The position numbers and the translations under genes were made by a program. The notes under the pieces are model-generated. The model was not told the DNA's origin. It did not search any database and saw nothing but the letters and a program-made list of their open reading frames with translations. Positions 42,255 to 48,957 of a stretch of 48,957 nucleotides of DNA are shown here, piece by piece. Source of the DNA: Sediminibacterium sp. (GTDB lineage Bacteria; Bacteroidota; Bacteroidia; Chitinophagales; Chitinophagaceae); the NCBI GenBank assembly GCA_021300455.1, contig JAJTDP010000010.1, forward strand, positions 1 to 48,957, given 5' to 3'. Each line of letters begins with the position of its first letter. Position 1 is the stretch's first letter.

Positions 42255-42869
42255 CTATTTTATATATTGGTGTATAGGTTGGCGGTTGGATATACTCTTG
42301 CCCAGGGTCATTTCATCGGCGTATTCTAATTCTCCCCCAAAGGCAATACCTCTTGCAATAGTGGTAATCATACAAGTGCTGGGTCCTAGCTTTTTTTGAA
42401 TATAATAAATAGTGGTATCGCCTTGAATATTGGGGTTCAATGCAAAAACCAATTCTGTTACTTTATCTTTTTTAACTCTTTCAATTAAGGGTTCAATAGT
42501 CAATTGCTCTGGGCCAATTCCATCTAAAGGAGAAATGATACCCCCTAGTACATGGTAAGTTCCATTAAATTGCTGTGTGTTTTCAATTGCAATTACGTCT
42601 CTAATATTTTCCACCACGCAAATCGTATTTTTTTGTCTGCCTGAATTCGCGCAGATAGAACAAATAGTTCCATCGCTAATATTGTAACATTTTTGACAGA
42701 ATTGAATTTCCTTGCGCATTTTTTTTAATACCTCACTAAAATTATTGGTGACGTCCTGCTCTTGTTTTAATAAATGCAATACTAATCGTAGTGCAGTTTT
42801 TTTACCAATGCCTGGTAGCTTGGCAAATTCAGCCACTGCGTTTTCTAATAAAGTAGAAGGTAATTGCAT
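42255..42869 (-). CDS. recR: Recombination protein RecR
   Basis: Loads RecA with RecF/RecO in gap repair. The 204-residue length is standard. It has the N-terminal helix-hairpin-helix FAKLPGIGKKTALRLVLHLL, the zinc finger CQKCYNISDGTICSIC near residues 58-73, and the TOPRIM domain with CVVENIRDVIAIE and the HVLGGIISPLDGIGP region. The C-terminus (RGIAFGGELEYADEMTLGKSI) matches the Walker-B-like end. Situated between the YceI and Ig-like lipoprotein genes. Confidence 0.94.
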   Translation of the reverse strand: MQLPSTLLENAVAEFAKLPGIGKKTALRLVLHLLKQEQDVTNNFSEVLKKMRKEIQFCQKCYNISDGTICSICANSGRQKNTICVVENIRDVIAIENTQQFNGTYHVLGGIISPLDGIGPEQLTIEPLIERVKKDKVTELVFALNPNIQGDTTIYYIQKKLGPSTCMITTIARGIAFGGELEYADEMTLGKSISNRQPIHQYIK

Positions 42870-42890
42870 ATTGTTATACTAGCTGTAAAA

Positions 42891-44306
42891 TTACTTATTT
42901 AAAATTAAATTTATTTCATTCTCCCAATTGGCCCTTATACTCAGTGGGGTTGTAAACCATTGCACTATTTCAGGCTGTAGTTTTTGCTTACCATAATAAG
43001 CGCCTGTATCCCATACACCATTATTATTATTATCTAATAATACTGTAAGGGTGTATTCTCCAAGAGGTAATTGTTTAATAGTAAGTAGGGCTGAAACAAT
43101 AGGGTAGCTAAATTTTACTTTATCGTCCTTGCTTAATTGTAGTATGGGATTTTTTAGATTTTCAAAGCCCTTGATTCGAATAGTAGCGTTATTGTAAGCC
43201 TCTTCATTTTTTGTCATAAAGGCTAGGGTATCTGTTTTGACTAGAATATTGTCAAGTGAATCTTTAATGGAGGCTTGTGGAATAATAAGTCGATACTTGG
43301 TGGCAAGTTTCCAAGGATAAGAAACAATGATGGTCTCAGGATGTGCGGTATCGATACTTATACTAGATCCCGCTAGTTTTTTATTAAATGTATCACATAA
43401 AGCAATCGGGAAGCTATCGTTAAAATGTATGGGCGTTTCAAATGTTAAGTGTAAGGGATGTAAAATATCTTGTTCGCTTCCGTCAAAATCTTTATTGTAT
43501 TTTAAAATGGCGCCTGTTTTTTTAGGCAGTTTTGAACTACTGCTCGATTTTATTTTAACTGGCTTTTTAGCTCCTTGAAATGCATAGAGTTGTAGGGAGT
43601 CCTTTGCCGTTTCAATACTAATTGCGCTATCTAGGAAAGCAAAAAACTTAGTGCTATCGTCGTATTTTTTAGTGTAATCGTTAGGGAGTGCAAAAATATT
43701 GTAGGCCCCTTTTGGTAAAAAATTAAAACTAAACTGTCCTTTACCATTTAGTTTGGTATAATAATTTGGACGCTCTTTAAAAATAGCAGAGTCTTTGCCT
43801 GCAGGTTGTAAGATGACCACAAAAGTACTATCCACTCTTCCATTTTCTGCAAGTATTACTTTACCCTTTATTTTTCCGGTATCTAAACGGCTGCCGGTGC
43901 TAAACACATAAGTAAAGTTTTTTAAGATATTACCTTCGTTTACATCTTTAATGGCATCGCCAAATTGAATGCTATAAGTGGTATTGTCTAATAAAGTATC
44001 GGCAATTCTTATTTTTATACTATTTAAACGCGCATCAATGAGTGGGGTATTTTTTAAAGTAGGAGAGATAATTAAATTTTCCTGAATAGAAGTAGTGGTA
44101 ATATATTCGTTAAAGCCTACTACAATTTCTTTTGGAAATACACCCAGTGCAGAATCAATGGGTCTTGCTGCAATTAAGTAGGGAGGTAAACTATCTCTAG
44201 GTCCGCCGCTAGGAGGTACTATATTGGCGCAGCCTTCTAATTGCACAATGCTTGAAAGCGCCCAAATAGCCAAGACCCCTAATTTCAGTATTGAAAACTT
44301 CCTCAT
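42891..44306 (-). CDS. Lipoprotein with Ig-like domain (Big_5 type)
   Basis: A 471-residue putative lipoprotein: MRKFSILKLGVLAIWALSSIVQLEGC gives a signal peptide with a C-terminal Cys near residue 26, and the mature part begins ANIVPPSGGPRDSLPP. The next ~100 residues (AARPIDSALGVFPKEIVVGFNEYI, NLIISPTLKNTP, TYSIQFGDAIKDVNEGNILKNFTYVFSTG) form the SbsA/Big_5-type Ig-like domain common to this Bacteroidota lipoprotein family. It ends with a carboxypeptidase-regulatory-like beta segment (LPLGEYTLTVLLDNNNNGVWDTG). Function unknown; probably outer-membrane anchored. Start at ATG 44306; a TTG three codons earlier is unlikely. It lies 20 nt downstream of the helicase gene. Confidence 0.8.
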   Translation of the reverse strand: MRKFSILKLGVLAIWALSSIVQLEGCANIVPPSGGPRDSLPPYLIAARPIDSALGVFPKEIVVGFNEYITTTSIQENLIISPTLKNTPLIDARLNSIKIRIADTLLDNTTYSIQFGDAIKDVNEGNILKNFTYVFSTGSRLDTGKIKGKVILAENGRVDSTFVVILQPAGKDSAIFKERPNYYTKLNGKGQFSFNFLPKGAYNIFALPNDYTKKYDDSTKFFAFLDSAISIETAKDSLQLYAFQGAKKPVKIKSSSSSKLPKKTGAILKYNKDFDGSEQDILHPLHLTFETPIHFNDSFPIALCDTFNKKLAGSSISIDTAHPETIIVSYPWKLATKYRLIIPQASIKDSLDNILVKTDTLAFMTKNEEAYNNATIRIKGFENLKNPILQLSKDDKVKFSYPIVSALLTIKQLPLGEYTLTVLLDNNNNGVWDTGAYYGKQKLQPEIVQWFTTPLSIRANWENEINLILNK

Positions 44307-44326
44307 AGAATGCAAACTTAATTGAT

Positions 44327-47300
44327 TTATTCTTCGTCTGATTCAGCGGCTGCTTTTATTTCATGCAGCGCCACTGCTAATTCGTTTGTTTTCACAAAAT
44401 TGCACCAATGGCAATCTTCCTTGCCACAGCCAGTGTAAAAATCTTTGGCTTGAATTTTACCCCAAACCATTTGTACTTGTTGGCTCACGGTGGTGATATC
44501 TGCATCTGTAATAGGCACTGCAATTTTTTCAAACTCTTTTTTCTTATTGGGTTCAATGAAATCAAATTCGGCCGTGGTCACTTCCCAATTTTTAGGATGG
44601 TGGTTCAGTAGTATTTTATAAAATACGGCCTGTCTCCAATAATCACCTCCTAAAGGATTTTTTTCATTCGGCCCTTTTAATTTTTCTCTTGCGTTTTCTA
44701 TATTGCCTGTTTTGTAATCAACCACTACTACTTGCTTGCCATTAAATTCAATTTTATCAATGGTTCCTTTTAAAGGAATCTCTTTCACCACCACATTATT
44801 AATTCTAAATTCAGTAGACACTACTTTATTCCATTCGTTTATATACCTATCATAATATTTGATAAGCACCGTTTCCCCTAATTCTTTTTTATCCTTAAAC
44901 TCTTGTTGCGTGAAGGCTTCTCGATGCCTATTCATGTAGTAGTTAAAATCTTGAATAAGGGTTTGTGTATCGGGAAAACTATTATTGCCCGCTTCTTGCA
45001 TTTTTTTGAATAACTTATTCAAAGCGTCGTGAATGGCTGAACCAAAAGTAGTGGCCTCCGATTTGCCTGCAGGCACTCTAATTAAACTATTATAGTAAAA
45101 ATGTAATGGACATTTTAAATAATTATTGAGTGCCGTTACATTCATCGAAAACTTTTCTAATTTAGGATTGATAAAATCATCTTCTAGTTGTTGAATTTCC
45201 GGCATCGGTGCTGTTTGCAAACGAAGTAACTTATAAGATGTTTTGATGTCTTGCGGTAATTCTATTTTTTGAATATTGGCTTCTTTACCTTCTAAGACCT
45301 CAATGATAAATTGACTAGGATCGGCTTCCTTGCCATCGGCCTTATATTGACTATATGAAATAGTTAGAAATTGTTTAGCCCTAGTAATGGCTACATAAAA
45401 TAATCTTCTTAACTCTTCTTTATCATCTGCATGTTCCAAACTACTTAATACCGTATCGGGTAGGGTATAACCTGCGCTGGCTGTTCTTCTTTTCTTTTCC
45501 CAATACTGCGCATTGGTACCCGCTAAAAATACATATTGAAATTCCAAACCCTTGCTGCCATGGGTGGTTAATAAATTTACGCCAGCTTCACTACCCGTGG
45601 TAATAGGAAGGGGTAATCGAATATCTTCTCTTCTCATAAGTTTTAACATATCTACCAAACTATTTAAATGCAGTGTTGGATGACGATGTGTTTCTTCTTT
45701 AATAAAATCGAAAAAGGTACTTACTAAGTTTAACTCATGATTTTTATTCGGGCCCGTTAAAACATTTTGAATAATGCCTGTTTTTTGTAAGACCTGTTCT
45801 ATTAAGTTCACCAAGGTAACATTGGCCACCTGGCTCATAAGGTCCTCTAATACCTGCATGGCCTTGGCCACTTCACTCATGCCTCCTTCGCTAAACAATT
45901 CAGTTTGTACCTCCTTGGTTTTATCTATTAATACTTTTCTAAAAGTATTTTCTGGATGCGCATATTTTAATTGATTCGCTTCTACAGTTAATGTGGCAAT
46001 AGTGATAGGGGAAATTTTCCACCAAGAAAAATGTAAAATTTCAAATAATAAATTAGCGCCTTCATTAGGCTGATCCCATTCGCAGGCGAGGTAGTCTAAT
46101 ATTCTTATAATTTGTTGAATGAGTACTTGATCAAATAAATTAGCCGTTCTTTTACTAAATAAAGGAATATTTTTCTGTTGTAAAAAATGCGCAATCTCTT
46201 CTCCGTATTTATTTTCTTTATACAATACTGCAATATCCTTTGGAGCAGTACCTGCTTGTATGAGTTGATTAATTTTTTCTGCAATGCCTATCATTTCTTC
46301 TTGAGGGTCGTTATAAGAATATATAGAGGGAACAATGTCAATATTTTTATTTTCAGGTAAGGCGGCAATTAAATTTTTAGAGAGCCCCTCCATTTTATTA
46401 ATTAGTCTTTCTTGGTTATTATTAATTAATAAAGTAGAAGCATTTAAAATAGGTTGCGTAGATCTATAATTATTTTCAAGTACAATGGTAGTAATGGCTG
46501 TATGGTACTGCTTTTGATAGTGGAGCATGTTCTCCACATTGGCACCTTGGAACCTGAATATACTCTGGTCGTCATCACCCACTACAAATAAATTGGGCTG
46601 GTCCCAATAGTTAACTAACAATTGTACCAGTTCATTTTGCGTTCCGCTGGTATCTTGGTATTCATCTACTAATATGTATAAATATTTTTCCTGGTACTGC
46701 GCTAGTAAGTTTTTATTTTCTTTGAAAGCGGCAATCACCCAGTTAATCATATCATCAAAATCATACCTGCTATGCGATTTCATCAGTGCTTGGTAGGCAT
46801 CAAAAGCGATTACGGCGGCTTTTAATTTTTCCATTTTTTCCATGGCAGCATCTACTAGTCCTTGTTTTAAAGCACCTGCTTCAAACTGTTTATATTTTTT
46901 CTTGTATACAAATTCATCTCTAGTAGGAATTTCGGTAATGTAGCGTTCAATTTGTTCAACCAAATAAGTACTGGTCCAACCTTCTTTTTTCATGGCACTA
47001 AATAACCTGCTCAGATTATTCATTTCATAGTATACATCGCCTCGGTATCTTTTTAAAGGATTGTTCTTATCAAATTGGTCGATGAGTTTTTTTAAGAGCT
47101 CAATTTTTTCTAATTCAGAAATGGGATCTAGACTGGGCTTTTCAAATAAGTATAAATTATCCTGAATGATATCGTTACAAAAAGAATGGAAAGTAGCAAT
47201 ATTCACTTTATAAGCACTGGCCCCAATAAAACCTACTAATCGCTTGCGCATGGCAATGGCACCGGCATCGGTATAAGTAAGACATAATATATTTTCAGGA

Positions 47301-47482
47301 GCGGTATCGGTTTCTAAAAGTATTTTACCTATGCGGGCGCCGAGTATTTGGGTCTTGCCTGTACCAGGTCCTGCAATGACCATCACGGGGCCATCAATCG
47401 TATCCACGGCCAATTTTTGTTGGGCATTTAAGTTCTCATAAATGGTTTCAAATGCCTTTAATTGGGCGGCCTTAGTTATCAT
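44327..47482 (-). CDS. UvrD/Rep-type helicase fused to a PD-(D/E)XK nuclease with Cys cluster
   Basis: A 1051-residue superfamily 1 helicase-nuclease. Walker A GPGTGKT is at residues 38-44, motif II is VDEYQDTSGTQNELV, then GDDDQSIFRFQGAN, LLTTHGSKGLEFQYVFLAG and RRLFYVAITRAKQFL. The C-terminal domain from about residue 780 has a nuclease core (GTIDKIEFNGKQVVVVDYKTG) and four Cys that could hold a [4Fe-4S] cluster: Cys791 in LKCPLHFYY and Cys1019, Cys1024 and Cys1027 in CGKEDCHWCNF, as in AddB and Cas4. It is neither a plain UvrD/PcrA nor clearly AddA; probably a repair or recombination enzyme. Divergent from the SRPBCC gene. Confidence 0.88.
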   Translation of the reverse strand: MITKAAQLKAFETIYENLNAQQKLAVDTIDGPVMVIAGPGTGKTQILGARIGKILLETDTAPENILCLTYTDAGAIAMRKRLVGFIGASAYKVNIATFHSFCNDIIQDNLYLFEKPSLDPISELEKIELLKKLIDQFDKNNPLKRYRGDVYYEMNNLSRLFSAMKKEGWTSTYLVEQIERYITEIPTRDEFVYKKKYKQFEAGALKQGLVDAAMEKMEKLKAAVIAFDAYQALMKSHSRYDFDDMINWVIAAFKENKNLLAQYQEKYLYILVDEYQDTSGTQNELVQLLVNYWDQPNLFVVGDDDQSIFRFQGANVENMLHYQKQYHTAITTIVLENNYRSTQPILNASTLLINNNQERLINKMEGLSKNLIAALPENKNIDIVPSIYSYNDPQEEMIGIAEKINQLIQAGTAPKDIAVLYKENKYGEEIAHFLQQKNIPLFSKRTANLFDQVLIQQIIRILDYLACEWDQPNEGANLLFEILHFSWWKISPITIATLTVEANQLKYAHPENTFRKVLIDKTKEVQTELFSEGGMSEVAKAMQVLEDLMSQVANVTLVNLIEQVLQKTGIIQNVLTGPNKNHELNLVSTFFDFIKEETHRHPTLHLNSLVDMLKLMRREDIRLPLPITTGSEAGVNLLTTHGSKGLEFQYVFLAGTNAQYWEKKRRTASAGYTLPDTVLSSLEHADDKEELRRLFYVAITRAKQFLTISYSQYKADGKEADPSQFIIEVLEGKEANIQKIELPQDIKTSYKLLRLQTAPMPEIQQLEDDFINPKLEKFSMNVTALNNYLKCPLHFYYNSLIRVPAGKSEATTFGSAIHDALNKLFKKMQEAGNNSFPDTQTLIQDFNYYMNRHREAFTQQEFKDKKELGETVLIKYYDRYINEWNKVVSTEFRINNVVVKEIPLKGTIDKIEFNGKQVVVVDYKTGNIENAREKLKGPNEKNPLGGDYWRQAVFYKILLNHHPKNWEVTTAEFDFIEPNKKKEFEKIAVPITDADITTVSQQVQMVWGKIQAKDFYTGCGKEDCHWCNFVKTNELAVALHEIKAAAESDEE

Positions 47483-47515
47483 AGGATAAAATTAGTGGCT
47501 TTAGGGTGAATTATT

Positions 47516-47542
47516 ACAACAAAAACAAGACTTAGTTGTTGT
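47516..47542. repeat. 7-bp inverted repeat before the SRPBCC gene
   Basis: ACAACAA (47516-47522) and TTGTTGT (47536-47542) are perfect inverted copies just before the ATG at 47549. The position between divergent starts would suit an operator, but the match is short. Confidence 0.35.
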
Positions 47543-47548
47543 TATAGT

Positions 47549-48025
47549 ATGTCAAAAGTATATAGCCTCCGTACAGAGCAGTTTATTCCTATTTCCCTTC
47601 AGGAAGCATGGGAGTTTTTTAGTAGCCCAGCCAATCTTGCTAAGATTACCCCTGAAAAAATGGGCTTTAATATTATTAGTAAGTACCATGGTGCTAAAAT
47701 GTACCCTGGTCAAATTATTGAATATACGGTCAAGCCACTCTTAGGCATACCTCTTTATTGGATGACAGAAATTACCCATGTAAAGGAAGGCGCCTATTTT
47801 GTAGACGAACAACGCTTTGGTCCTTATACCATGTGGCACCATCAGCACCATTTTACCGAGGTAAAAGGGGGTGTGAGAATGGAAGATATTGTGCATTATA
47901 AAATTCCTTTGGGCTTTTTAGGGGATATCGCCCAGGTCATTTTGGTTAAAAAGCAGCTAGAAGGAATTTTTGATTTTCGCTTCAAAGCGGTAGAAGCAAA
48001 ATGGGGTGTTTATAAGCCTTTATAA
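47549..48025 (+). CDS. SRPBCC (START/Bet v 1-like) family protein
   Basis: A 158-residue ligand-binding-fold protein without signal peptide. The N-terminal strand-helix is typical: SLRTEQFIPISLQEAWEFFSSPANLAKITPEKMGFNI, followed by antiparallel strands (YWMTEITHVKEGAYFVDEQRFGPYTMWHHQHHF) and a long C-terminal helix (GDIAQVILVKKQLEGIFDFRFKAVE). SRPBCC proteins bind lipids, polyketides or cofactors; this subgroup (cell-division-inhibitor-like SRPBCC proteins) has no assigned ligand. Followed by kup at 91 nt. Confidence 0.85.
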   Translation: MSKVYSLRTEQFIPISLQEAWEFFSSPANLAKITPEKMGFNIISKYHGAKMYPGQIIEYTVKPLLGIPLYWMTEITHVKEGAYFVDEQRFGPYTMWHHQHHFTEVKGGVRMEDIVHYKIPLGFLGDIAQVILVKKQLEGIFDFRFKAVEAKWGVYKPL

Positions 48026-48116
48026 AAATAGTTAGGGGTATTTCTAAAATACTTAGCCTAATTGGCTGTTTCTAATTATTATTTTTATAAACTTTGTCCT
48101 CAATTCACTTTGATTC

Positions 48117-48957
48117 ATGGCACATACCACCAATGGGCATACCCACAAATTCTCAGTTGCAGGCTTATTAGTTACTTTAGGAATTATTTACGGAGATATT
48201 GGAACTTCCCCATTATATGTATTTACTACCATTATTAATCATAAAATCATTACAGAACAATTAATCTACGGTGCTATTTCTTGTGTTTTTTGGACGCTTA
48301 CTTTACAAACTACTTTTAAATACGTATTATTAACGCTTCGCGCAGACAACCGAGGTGAAGGTGGAATTTTTTCTTTGTTTGCACTAATTCGCCGTTATGT
48401 AAAATGGATTTATATTCCCGCTATCATAGGCGCTGCAATGCTACTTGCAGATGGTATGATTACACCACCCGTTTCTGTGTCTTCAGCTATTGAAGGGTTG
48501 GCAGGTATCAAAGGGTTAGAAAAAATCATTGTACCTGGTAATGATTTAACGGTAGGTATTGTACTTACTATTATTTCTTTACTTTTTTTCTTTCAACGTT
48601 TTGGTACAAAAATTATTGGATTTGCATTTGGCCCTATTATGTTGCTTTGGTTTTCCATGATTTTAATTTTGGGAATGATTCAGGTAATTGGAAATATTTC
48701 TATTTTAAAATCACTGAATCCTTATTATGGACTTGATTTATTAATTAACTACCCGAAAGGGTTTTGGATATTAGGTGCCGTTTTCCTTTGTACTACTGGT
48801 GCCGAGGCTTTATACAGCGATTTAGGTCATTGCGGCCGTAAAAATATTCAGGTAAGCTGGATGTTTGTAAAATTGGCATTGGTGATGAGTTATATGGGAC
48901 AAGGTGCTTGGTTATTAAATCATGTGGGTACCATGTCCAATGGTATTAACCCGTTTT
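48117..48957 (+). CDS. kup: Kup-type potassium uptake transporter, cut by the window end
   Basis: Low- to high-affinity K+/H+ symporter of the KUP/HAK/KT family. Only about 280 of the ~620-640 residues are visible. The start ATG 48117 begins MAHTTNGHTHKFSVAGLLVTLGIIYGDIGTSPLYV, whose GDIGTSPLYV is the family's first-helix signature. Next comes ADNRGEGGIFSLFALIRR, the conserved loop, and LLADGMITPPVSVSSAIEG. Five to six membrane segments are present and GAEALYSDLGHCGRKNIQVSW is the conserved region after helix five. The remainder lies beyond the window. Confidence 0.92.
   Translation, partial: MAHTTNGHTHKFSVAGLLVTLGIIYGDIGTSPLYVFTTIINHKIITEQLIYGAISCVFWTLTLQTTFKYVLLTLRADNRGEGGIFSLFALIRRYVKWIYIPAIIGAAMLLADGMITPPVSVSSAIEGLAGIKGLEKIIVPGNDLTVGIVLTIISLLFFFQRFGTKIIGFAFGPIMLLWFSMILILGMIQVIGNISILKSLNPYYGLDLLINYPKGFWILGAVFLCTTGAEALYSDLGHCGRKNIQVSWMFVKLALVMSYMGQGAWLLNHVGTMSNGINPF

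Noticed and set aside
48026-48116. Short inverted repeats between the SRPBCC and kup genes (e.g. GTATTT/AAATAC)
   Set aside because: Stems are at most 6 bp with no T run; a TAAACTTTG stretch has one base too many for TAnnTTTG.
1-48957. tRNA or rRNA genes, CRISPR arrays, transposases or integrases
   Set aside because: Intergenic regions are short and I saw no cloverleaf, TTC-loop motif, repeat-spacer pattern or recombinase-like protein.

Overview
The window is a gene-dense, AT-rich (roughly 60-65% A+T by eye) stretch of a Bacteroidota chromosome, most likely family Chitinophagaceae. Several things point there: the set of orthologues (TIGR02757, DUF4286, DUF2007, bTHX, bacterial deoxyhypusine-synthase-like protein, methionine synthase split in two genes, CNNM/CorC protein, coaX - outer-membrane protein - lptC run), start codons preceded by A/T-rich leaders with almost no Shine-Dalgarno sequences, and promoter-like TAnnTTTG boxes. 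About 50 protein genes cover nearly the whole window. No rRNA, tRNA, CRISPR array or insertion sequence was seen.

Region 1 (1-11010) holds the end of a tadA gene and a carbohydrate-oxidation cluster: a secreted DUF1080 (3-keto-glycoside hydrolase family) protein, a lipoprotein cytochrome c, two Gfo/Idh/MocA oxidoreductases, three TIM-barrel sugar isomerase/epimerase proteins, a GMC-family flavoprotein dehydrogenase with a CX5CX3C motif, its Tat-exported small subunit (gluconate 2-dehydrogenase subunit 3 family) and a class V aminotransferase-like protein. The most economical reading is that glycosides are oxidised at C3 in the periplasm, electrons leave through the cytochrome c, and the labile 3-keto glycosides are split by the DUF1080 and TIM-barrel proteins.

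Region 2 (11171-22578) is housekeeping: aldehyde dehydrogenase, glutathione peroxidase-like protein, DusB, a CPBP protease, DUF2007, CdsA and Psd (phospholipid synthesis), a HAD nucleotidase, an SDR, a coupled Cys/Met-metabolism PLP enzyme plus TIGR02757 protein, an SdpI-like membrane protein and a deoxyhypusine-synthase-like enzyme. The convergent gap 22579-22837 holds three hairpins and a nested inverted repeat of 96 bp.

Region 3 (22838-30713) is one long minus-strand run: M28 peptidase, RpiB, TatC (the translocase the Tat substrates of region 1 would need), CNNM protein, aldo/keto reductase, LptC, an outer-membrane protein and CoaX, the last three overlapping. Region 4 (30819-37725) has a decayed glycosyltransferase pseudogene, MeaB, an FkbM methyltransferase, a small Cys-motif membrane protein, bTHX with a repeat-built tail, HU, DUF4286, exonuclease III, an unknown secreted protein and a LOG-family protein.

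Region 5 (37738-48957) has methionine synthase in two adjacent genes. They are preceded by a good Bacteroidota promoter and an H-type pseudoknot that resembles SAM-II riboswitches and is followed by a partly competing hairpin. Then come a YceI protein, RecR, an Ig-like lipoprotein, a large UvrD-type helicase fused to a Cys-ligated PD-(D/E)XK nuclease, an SRPBCC protein and the start of a Kup potassium transporter cut by the window end.
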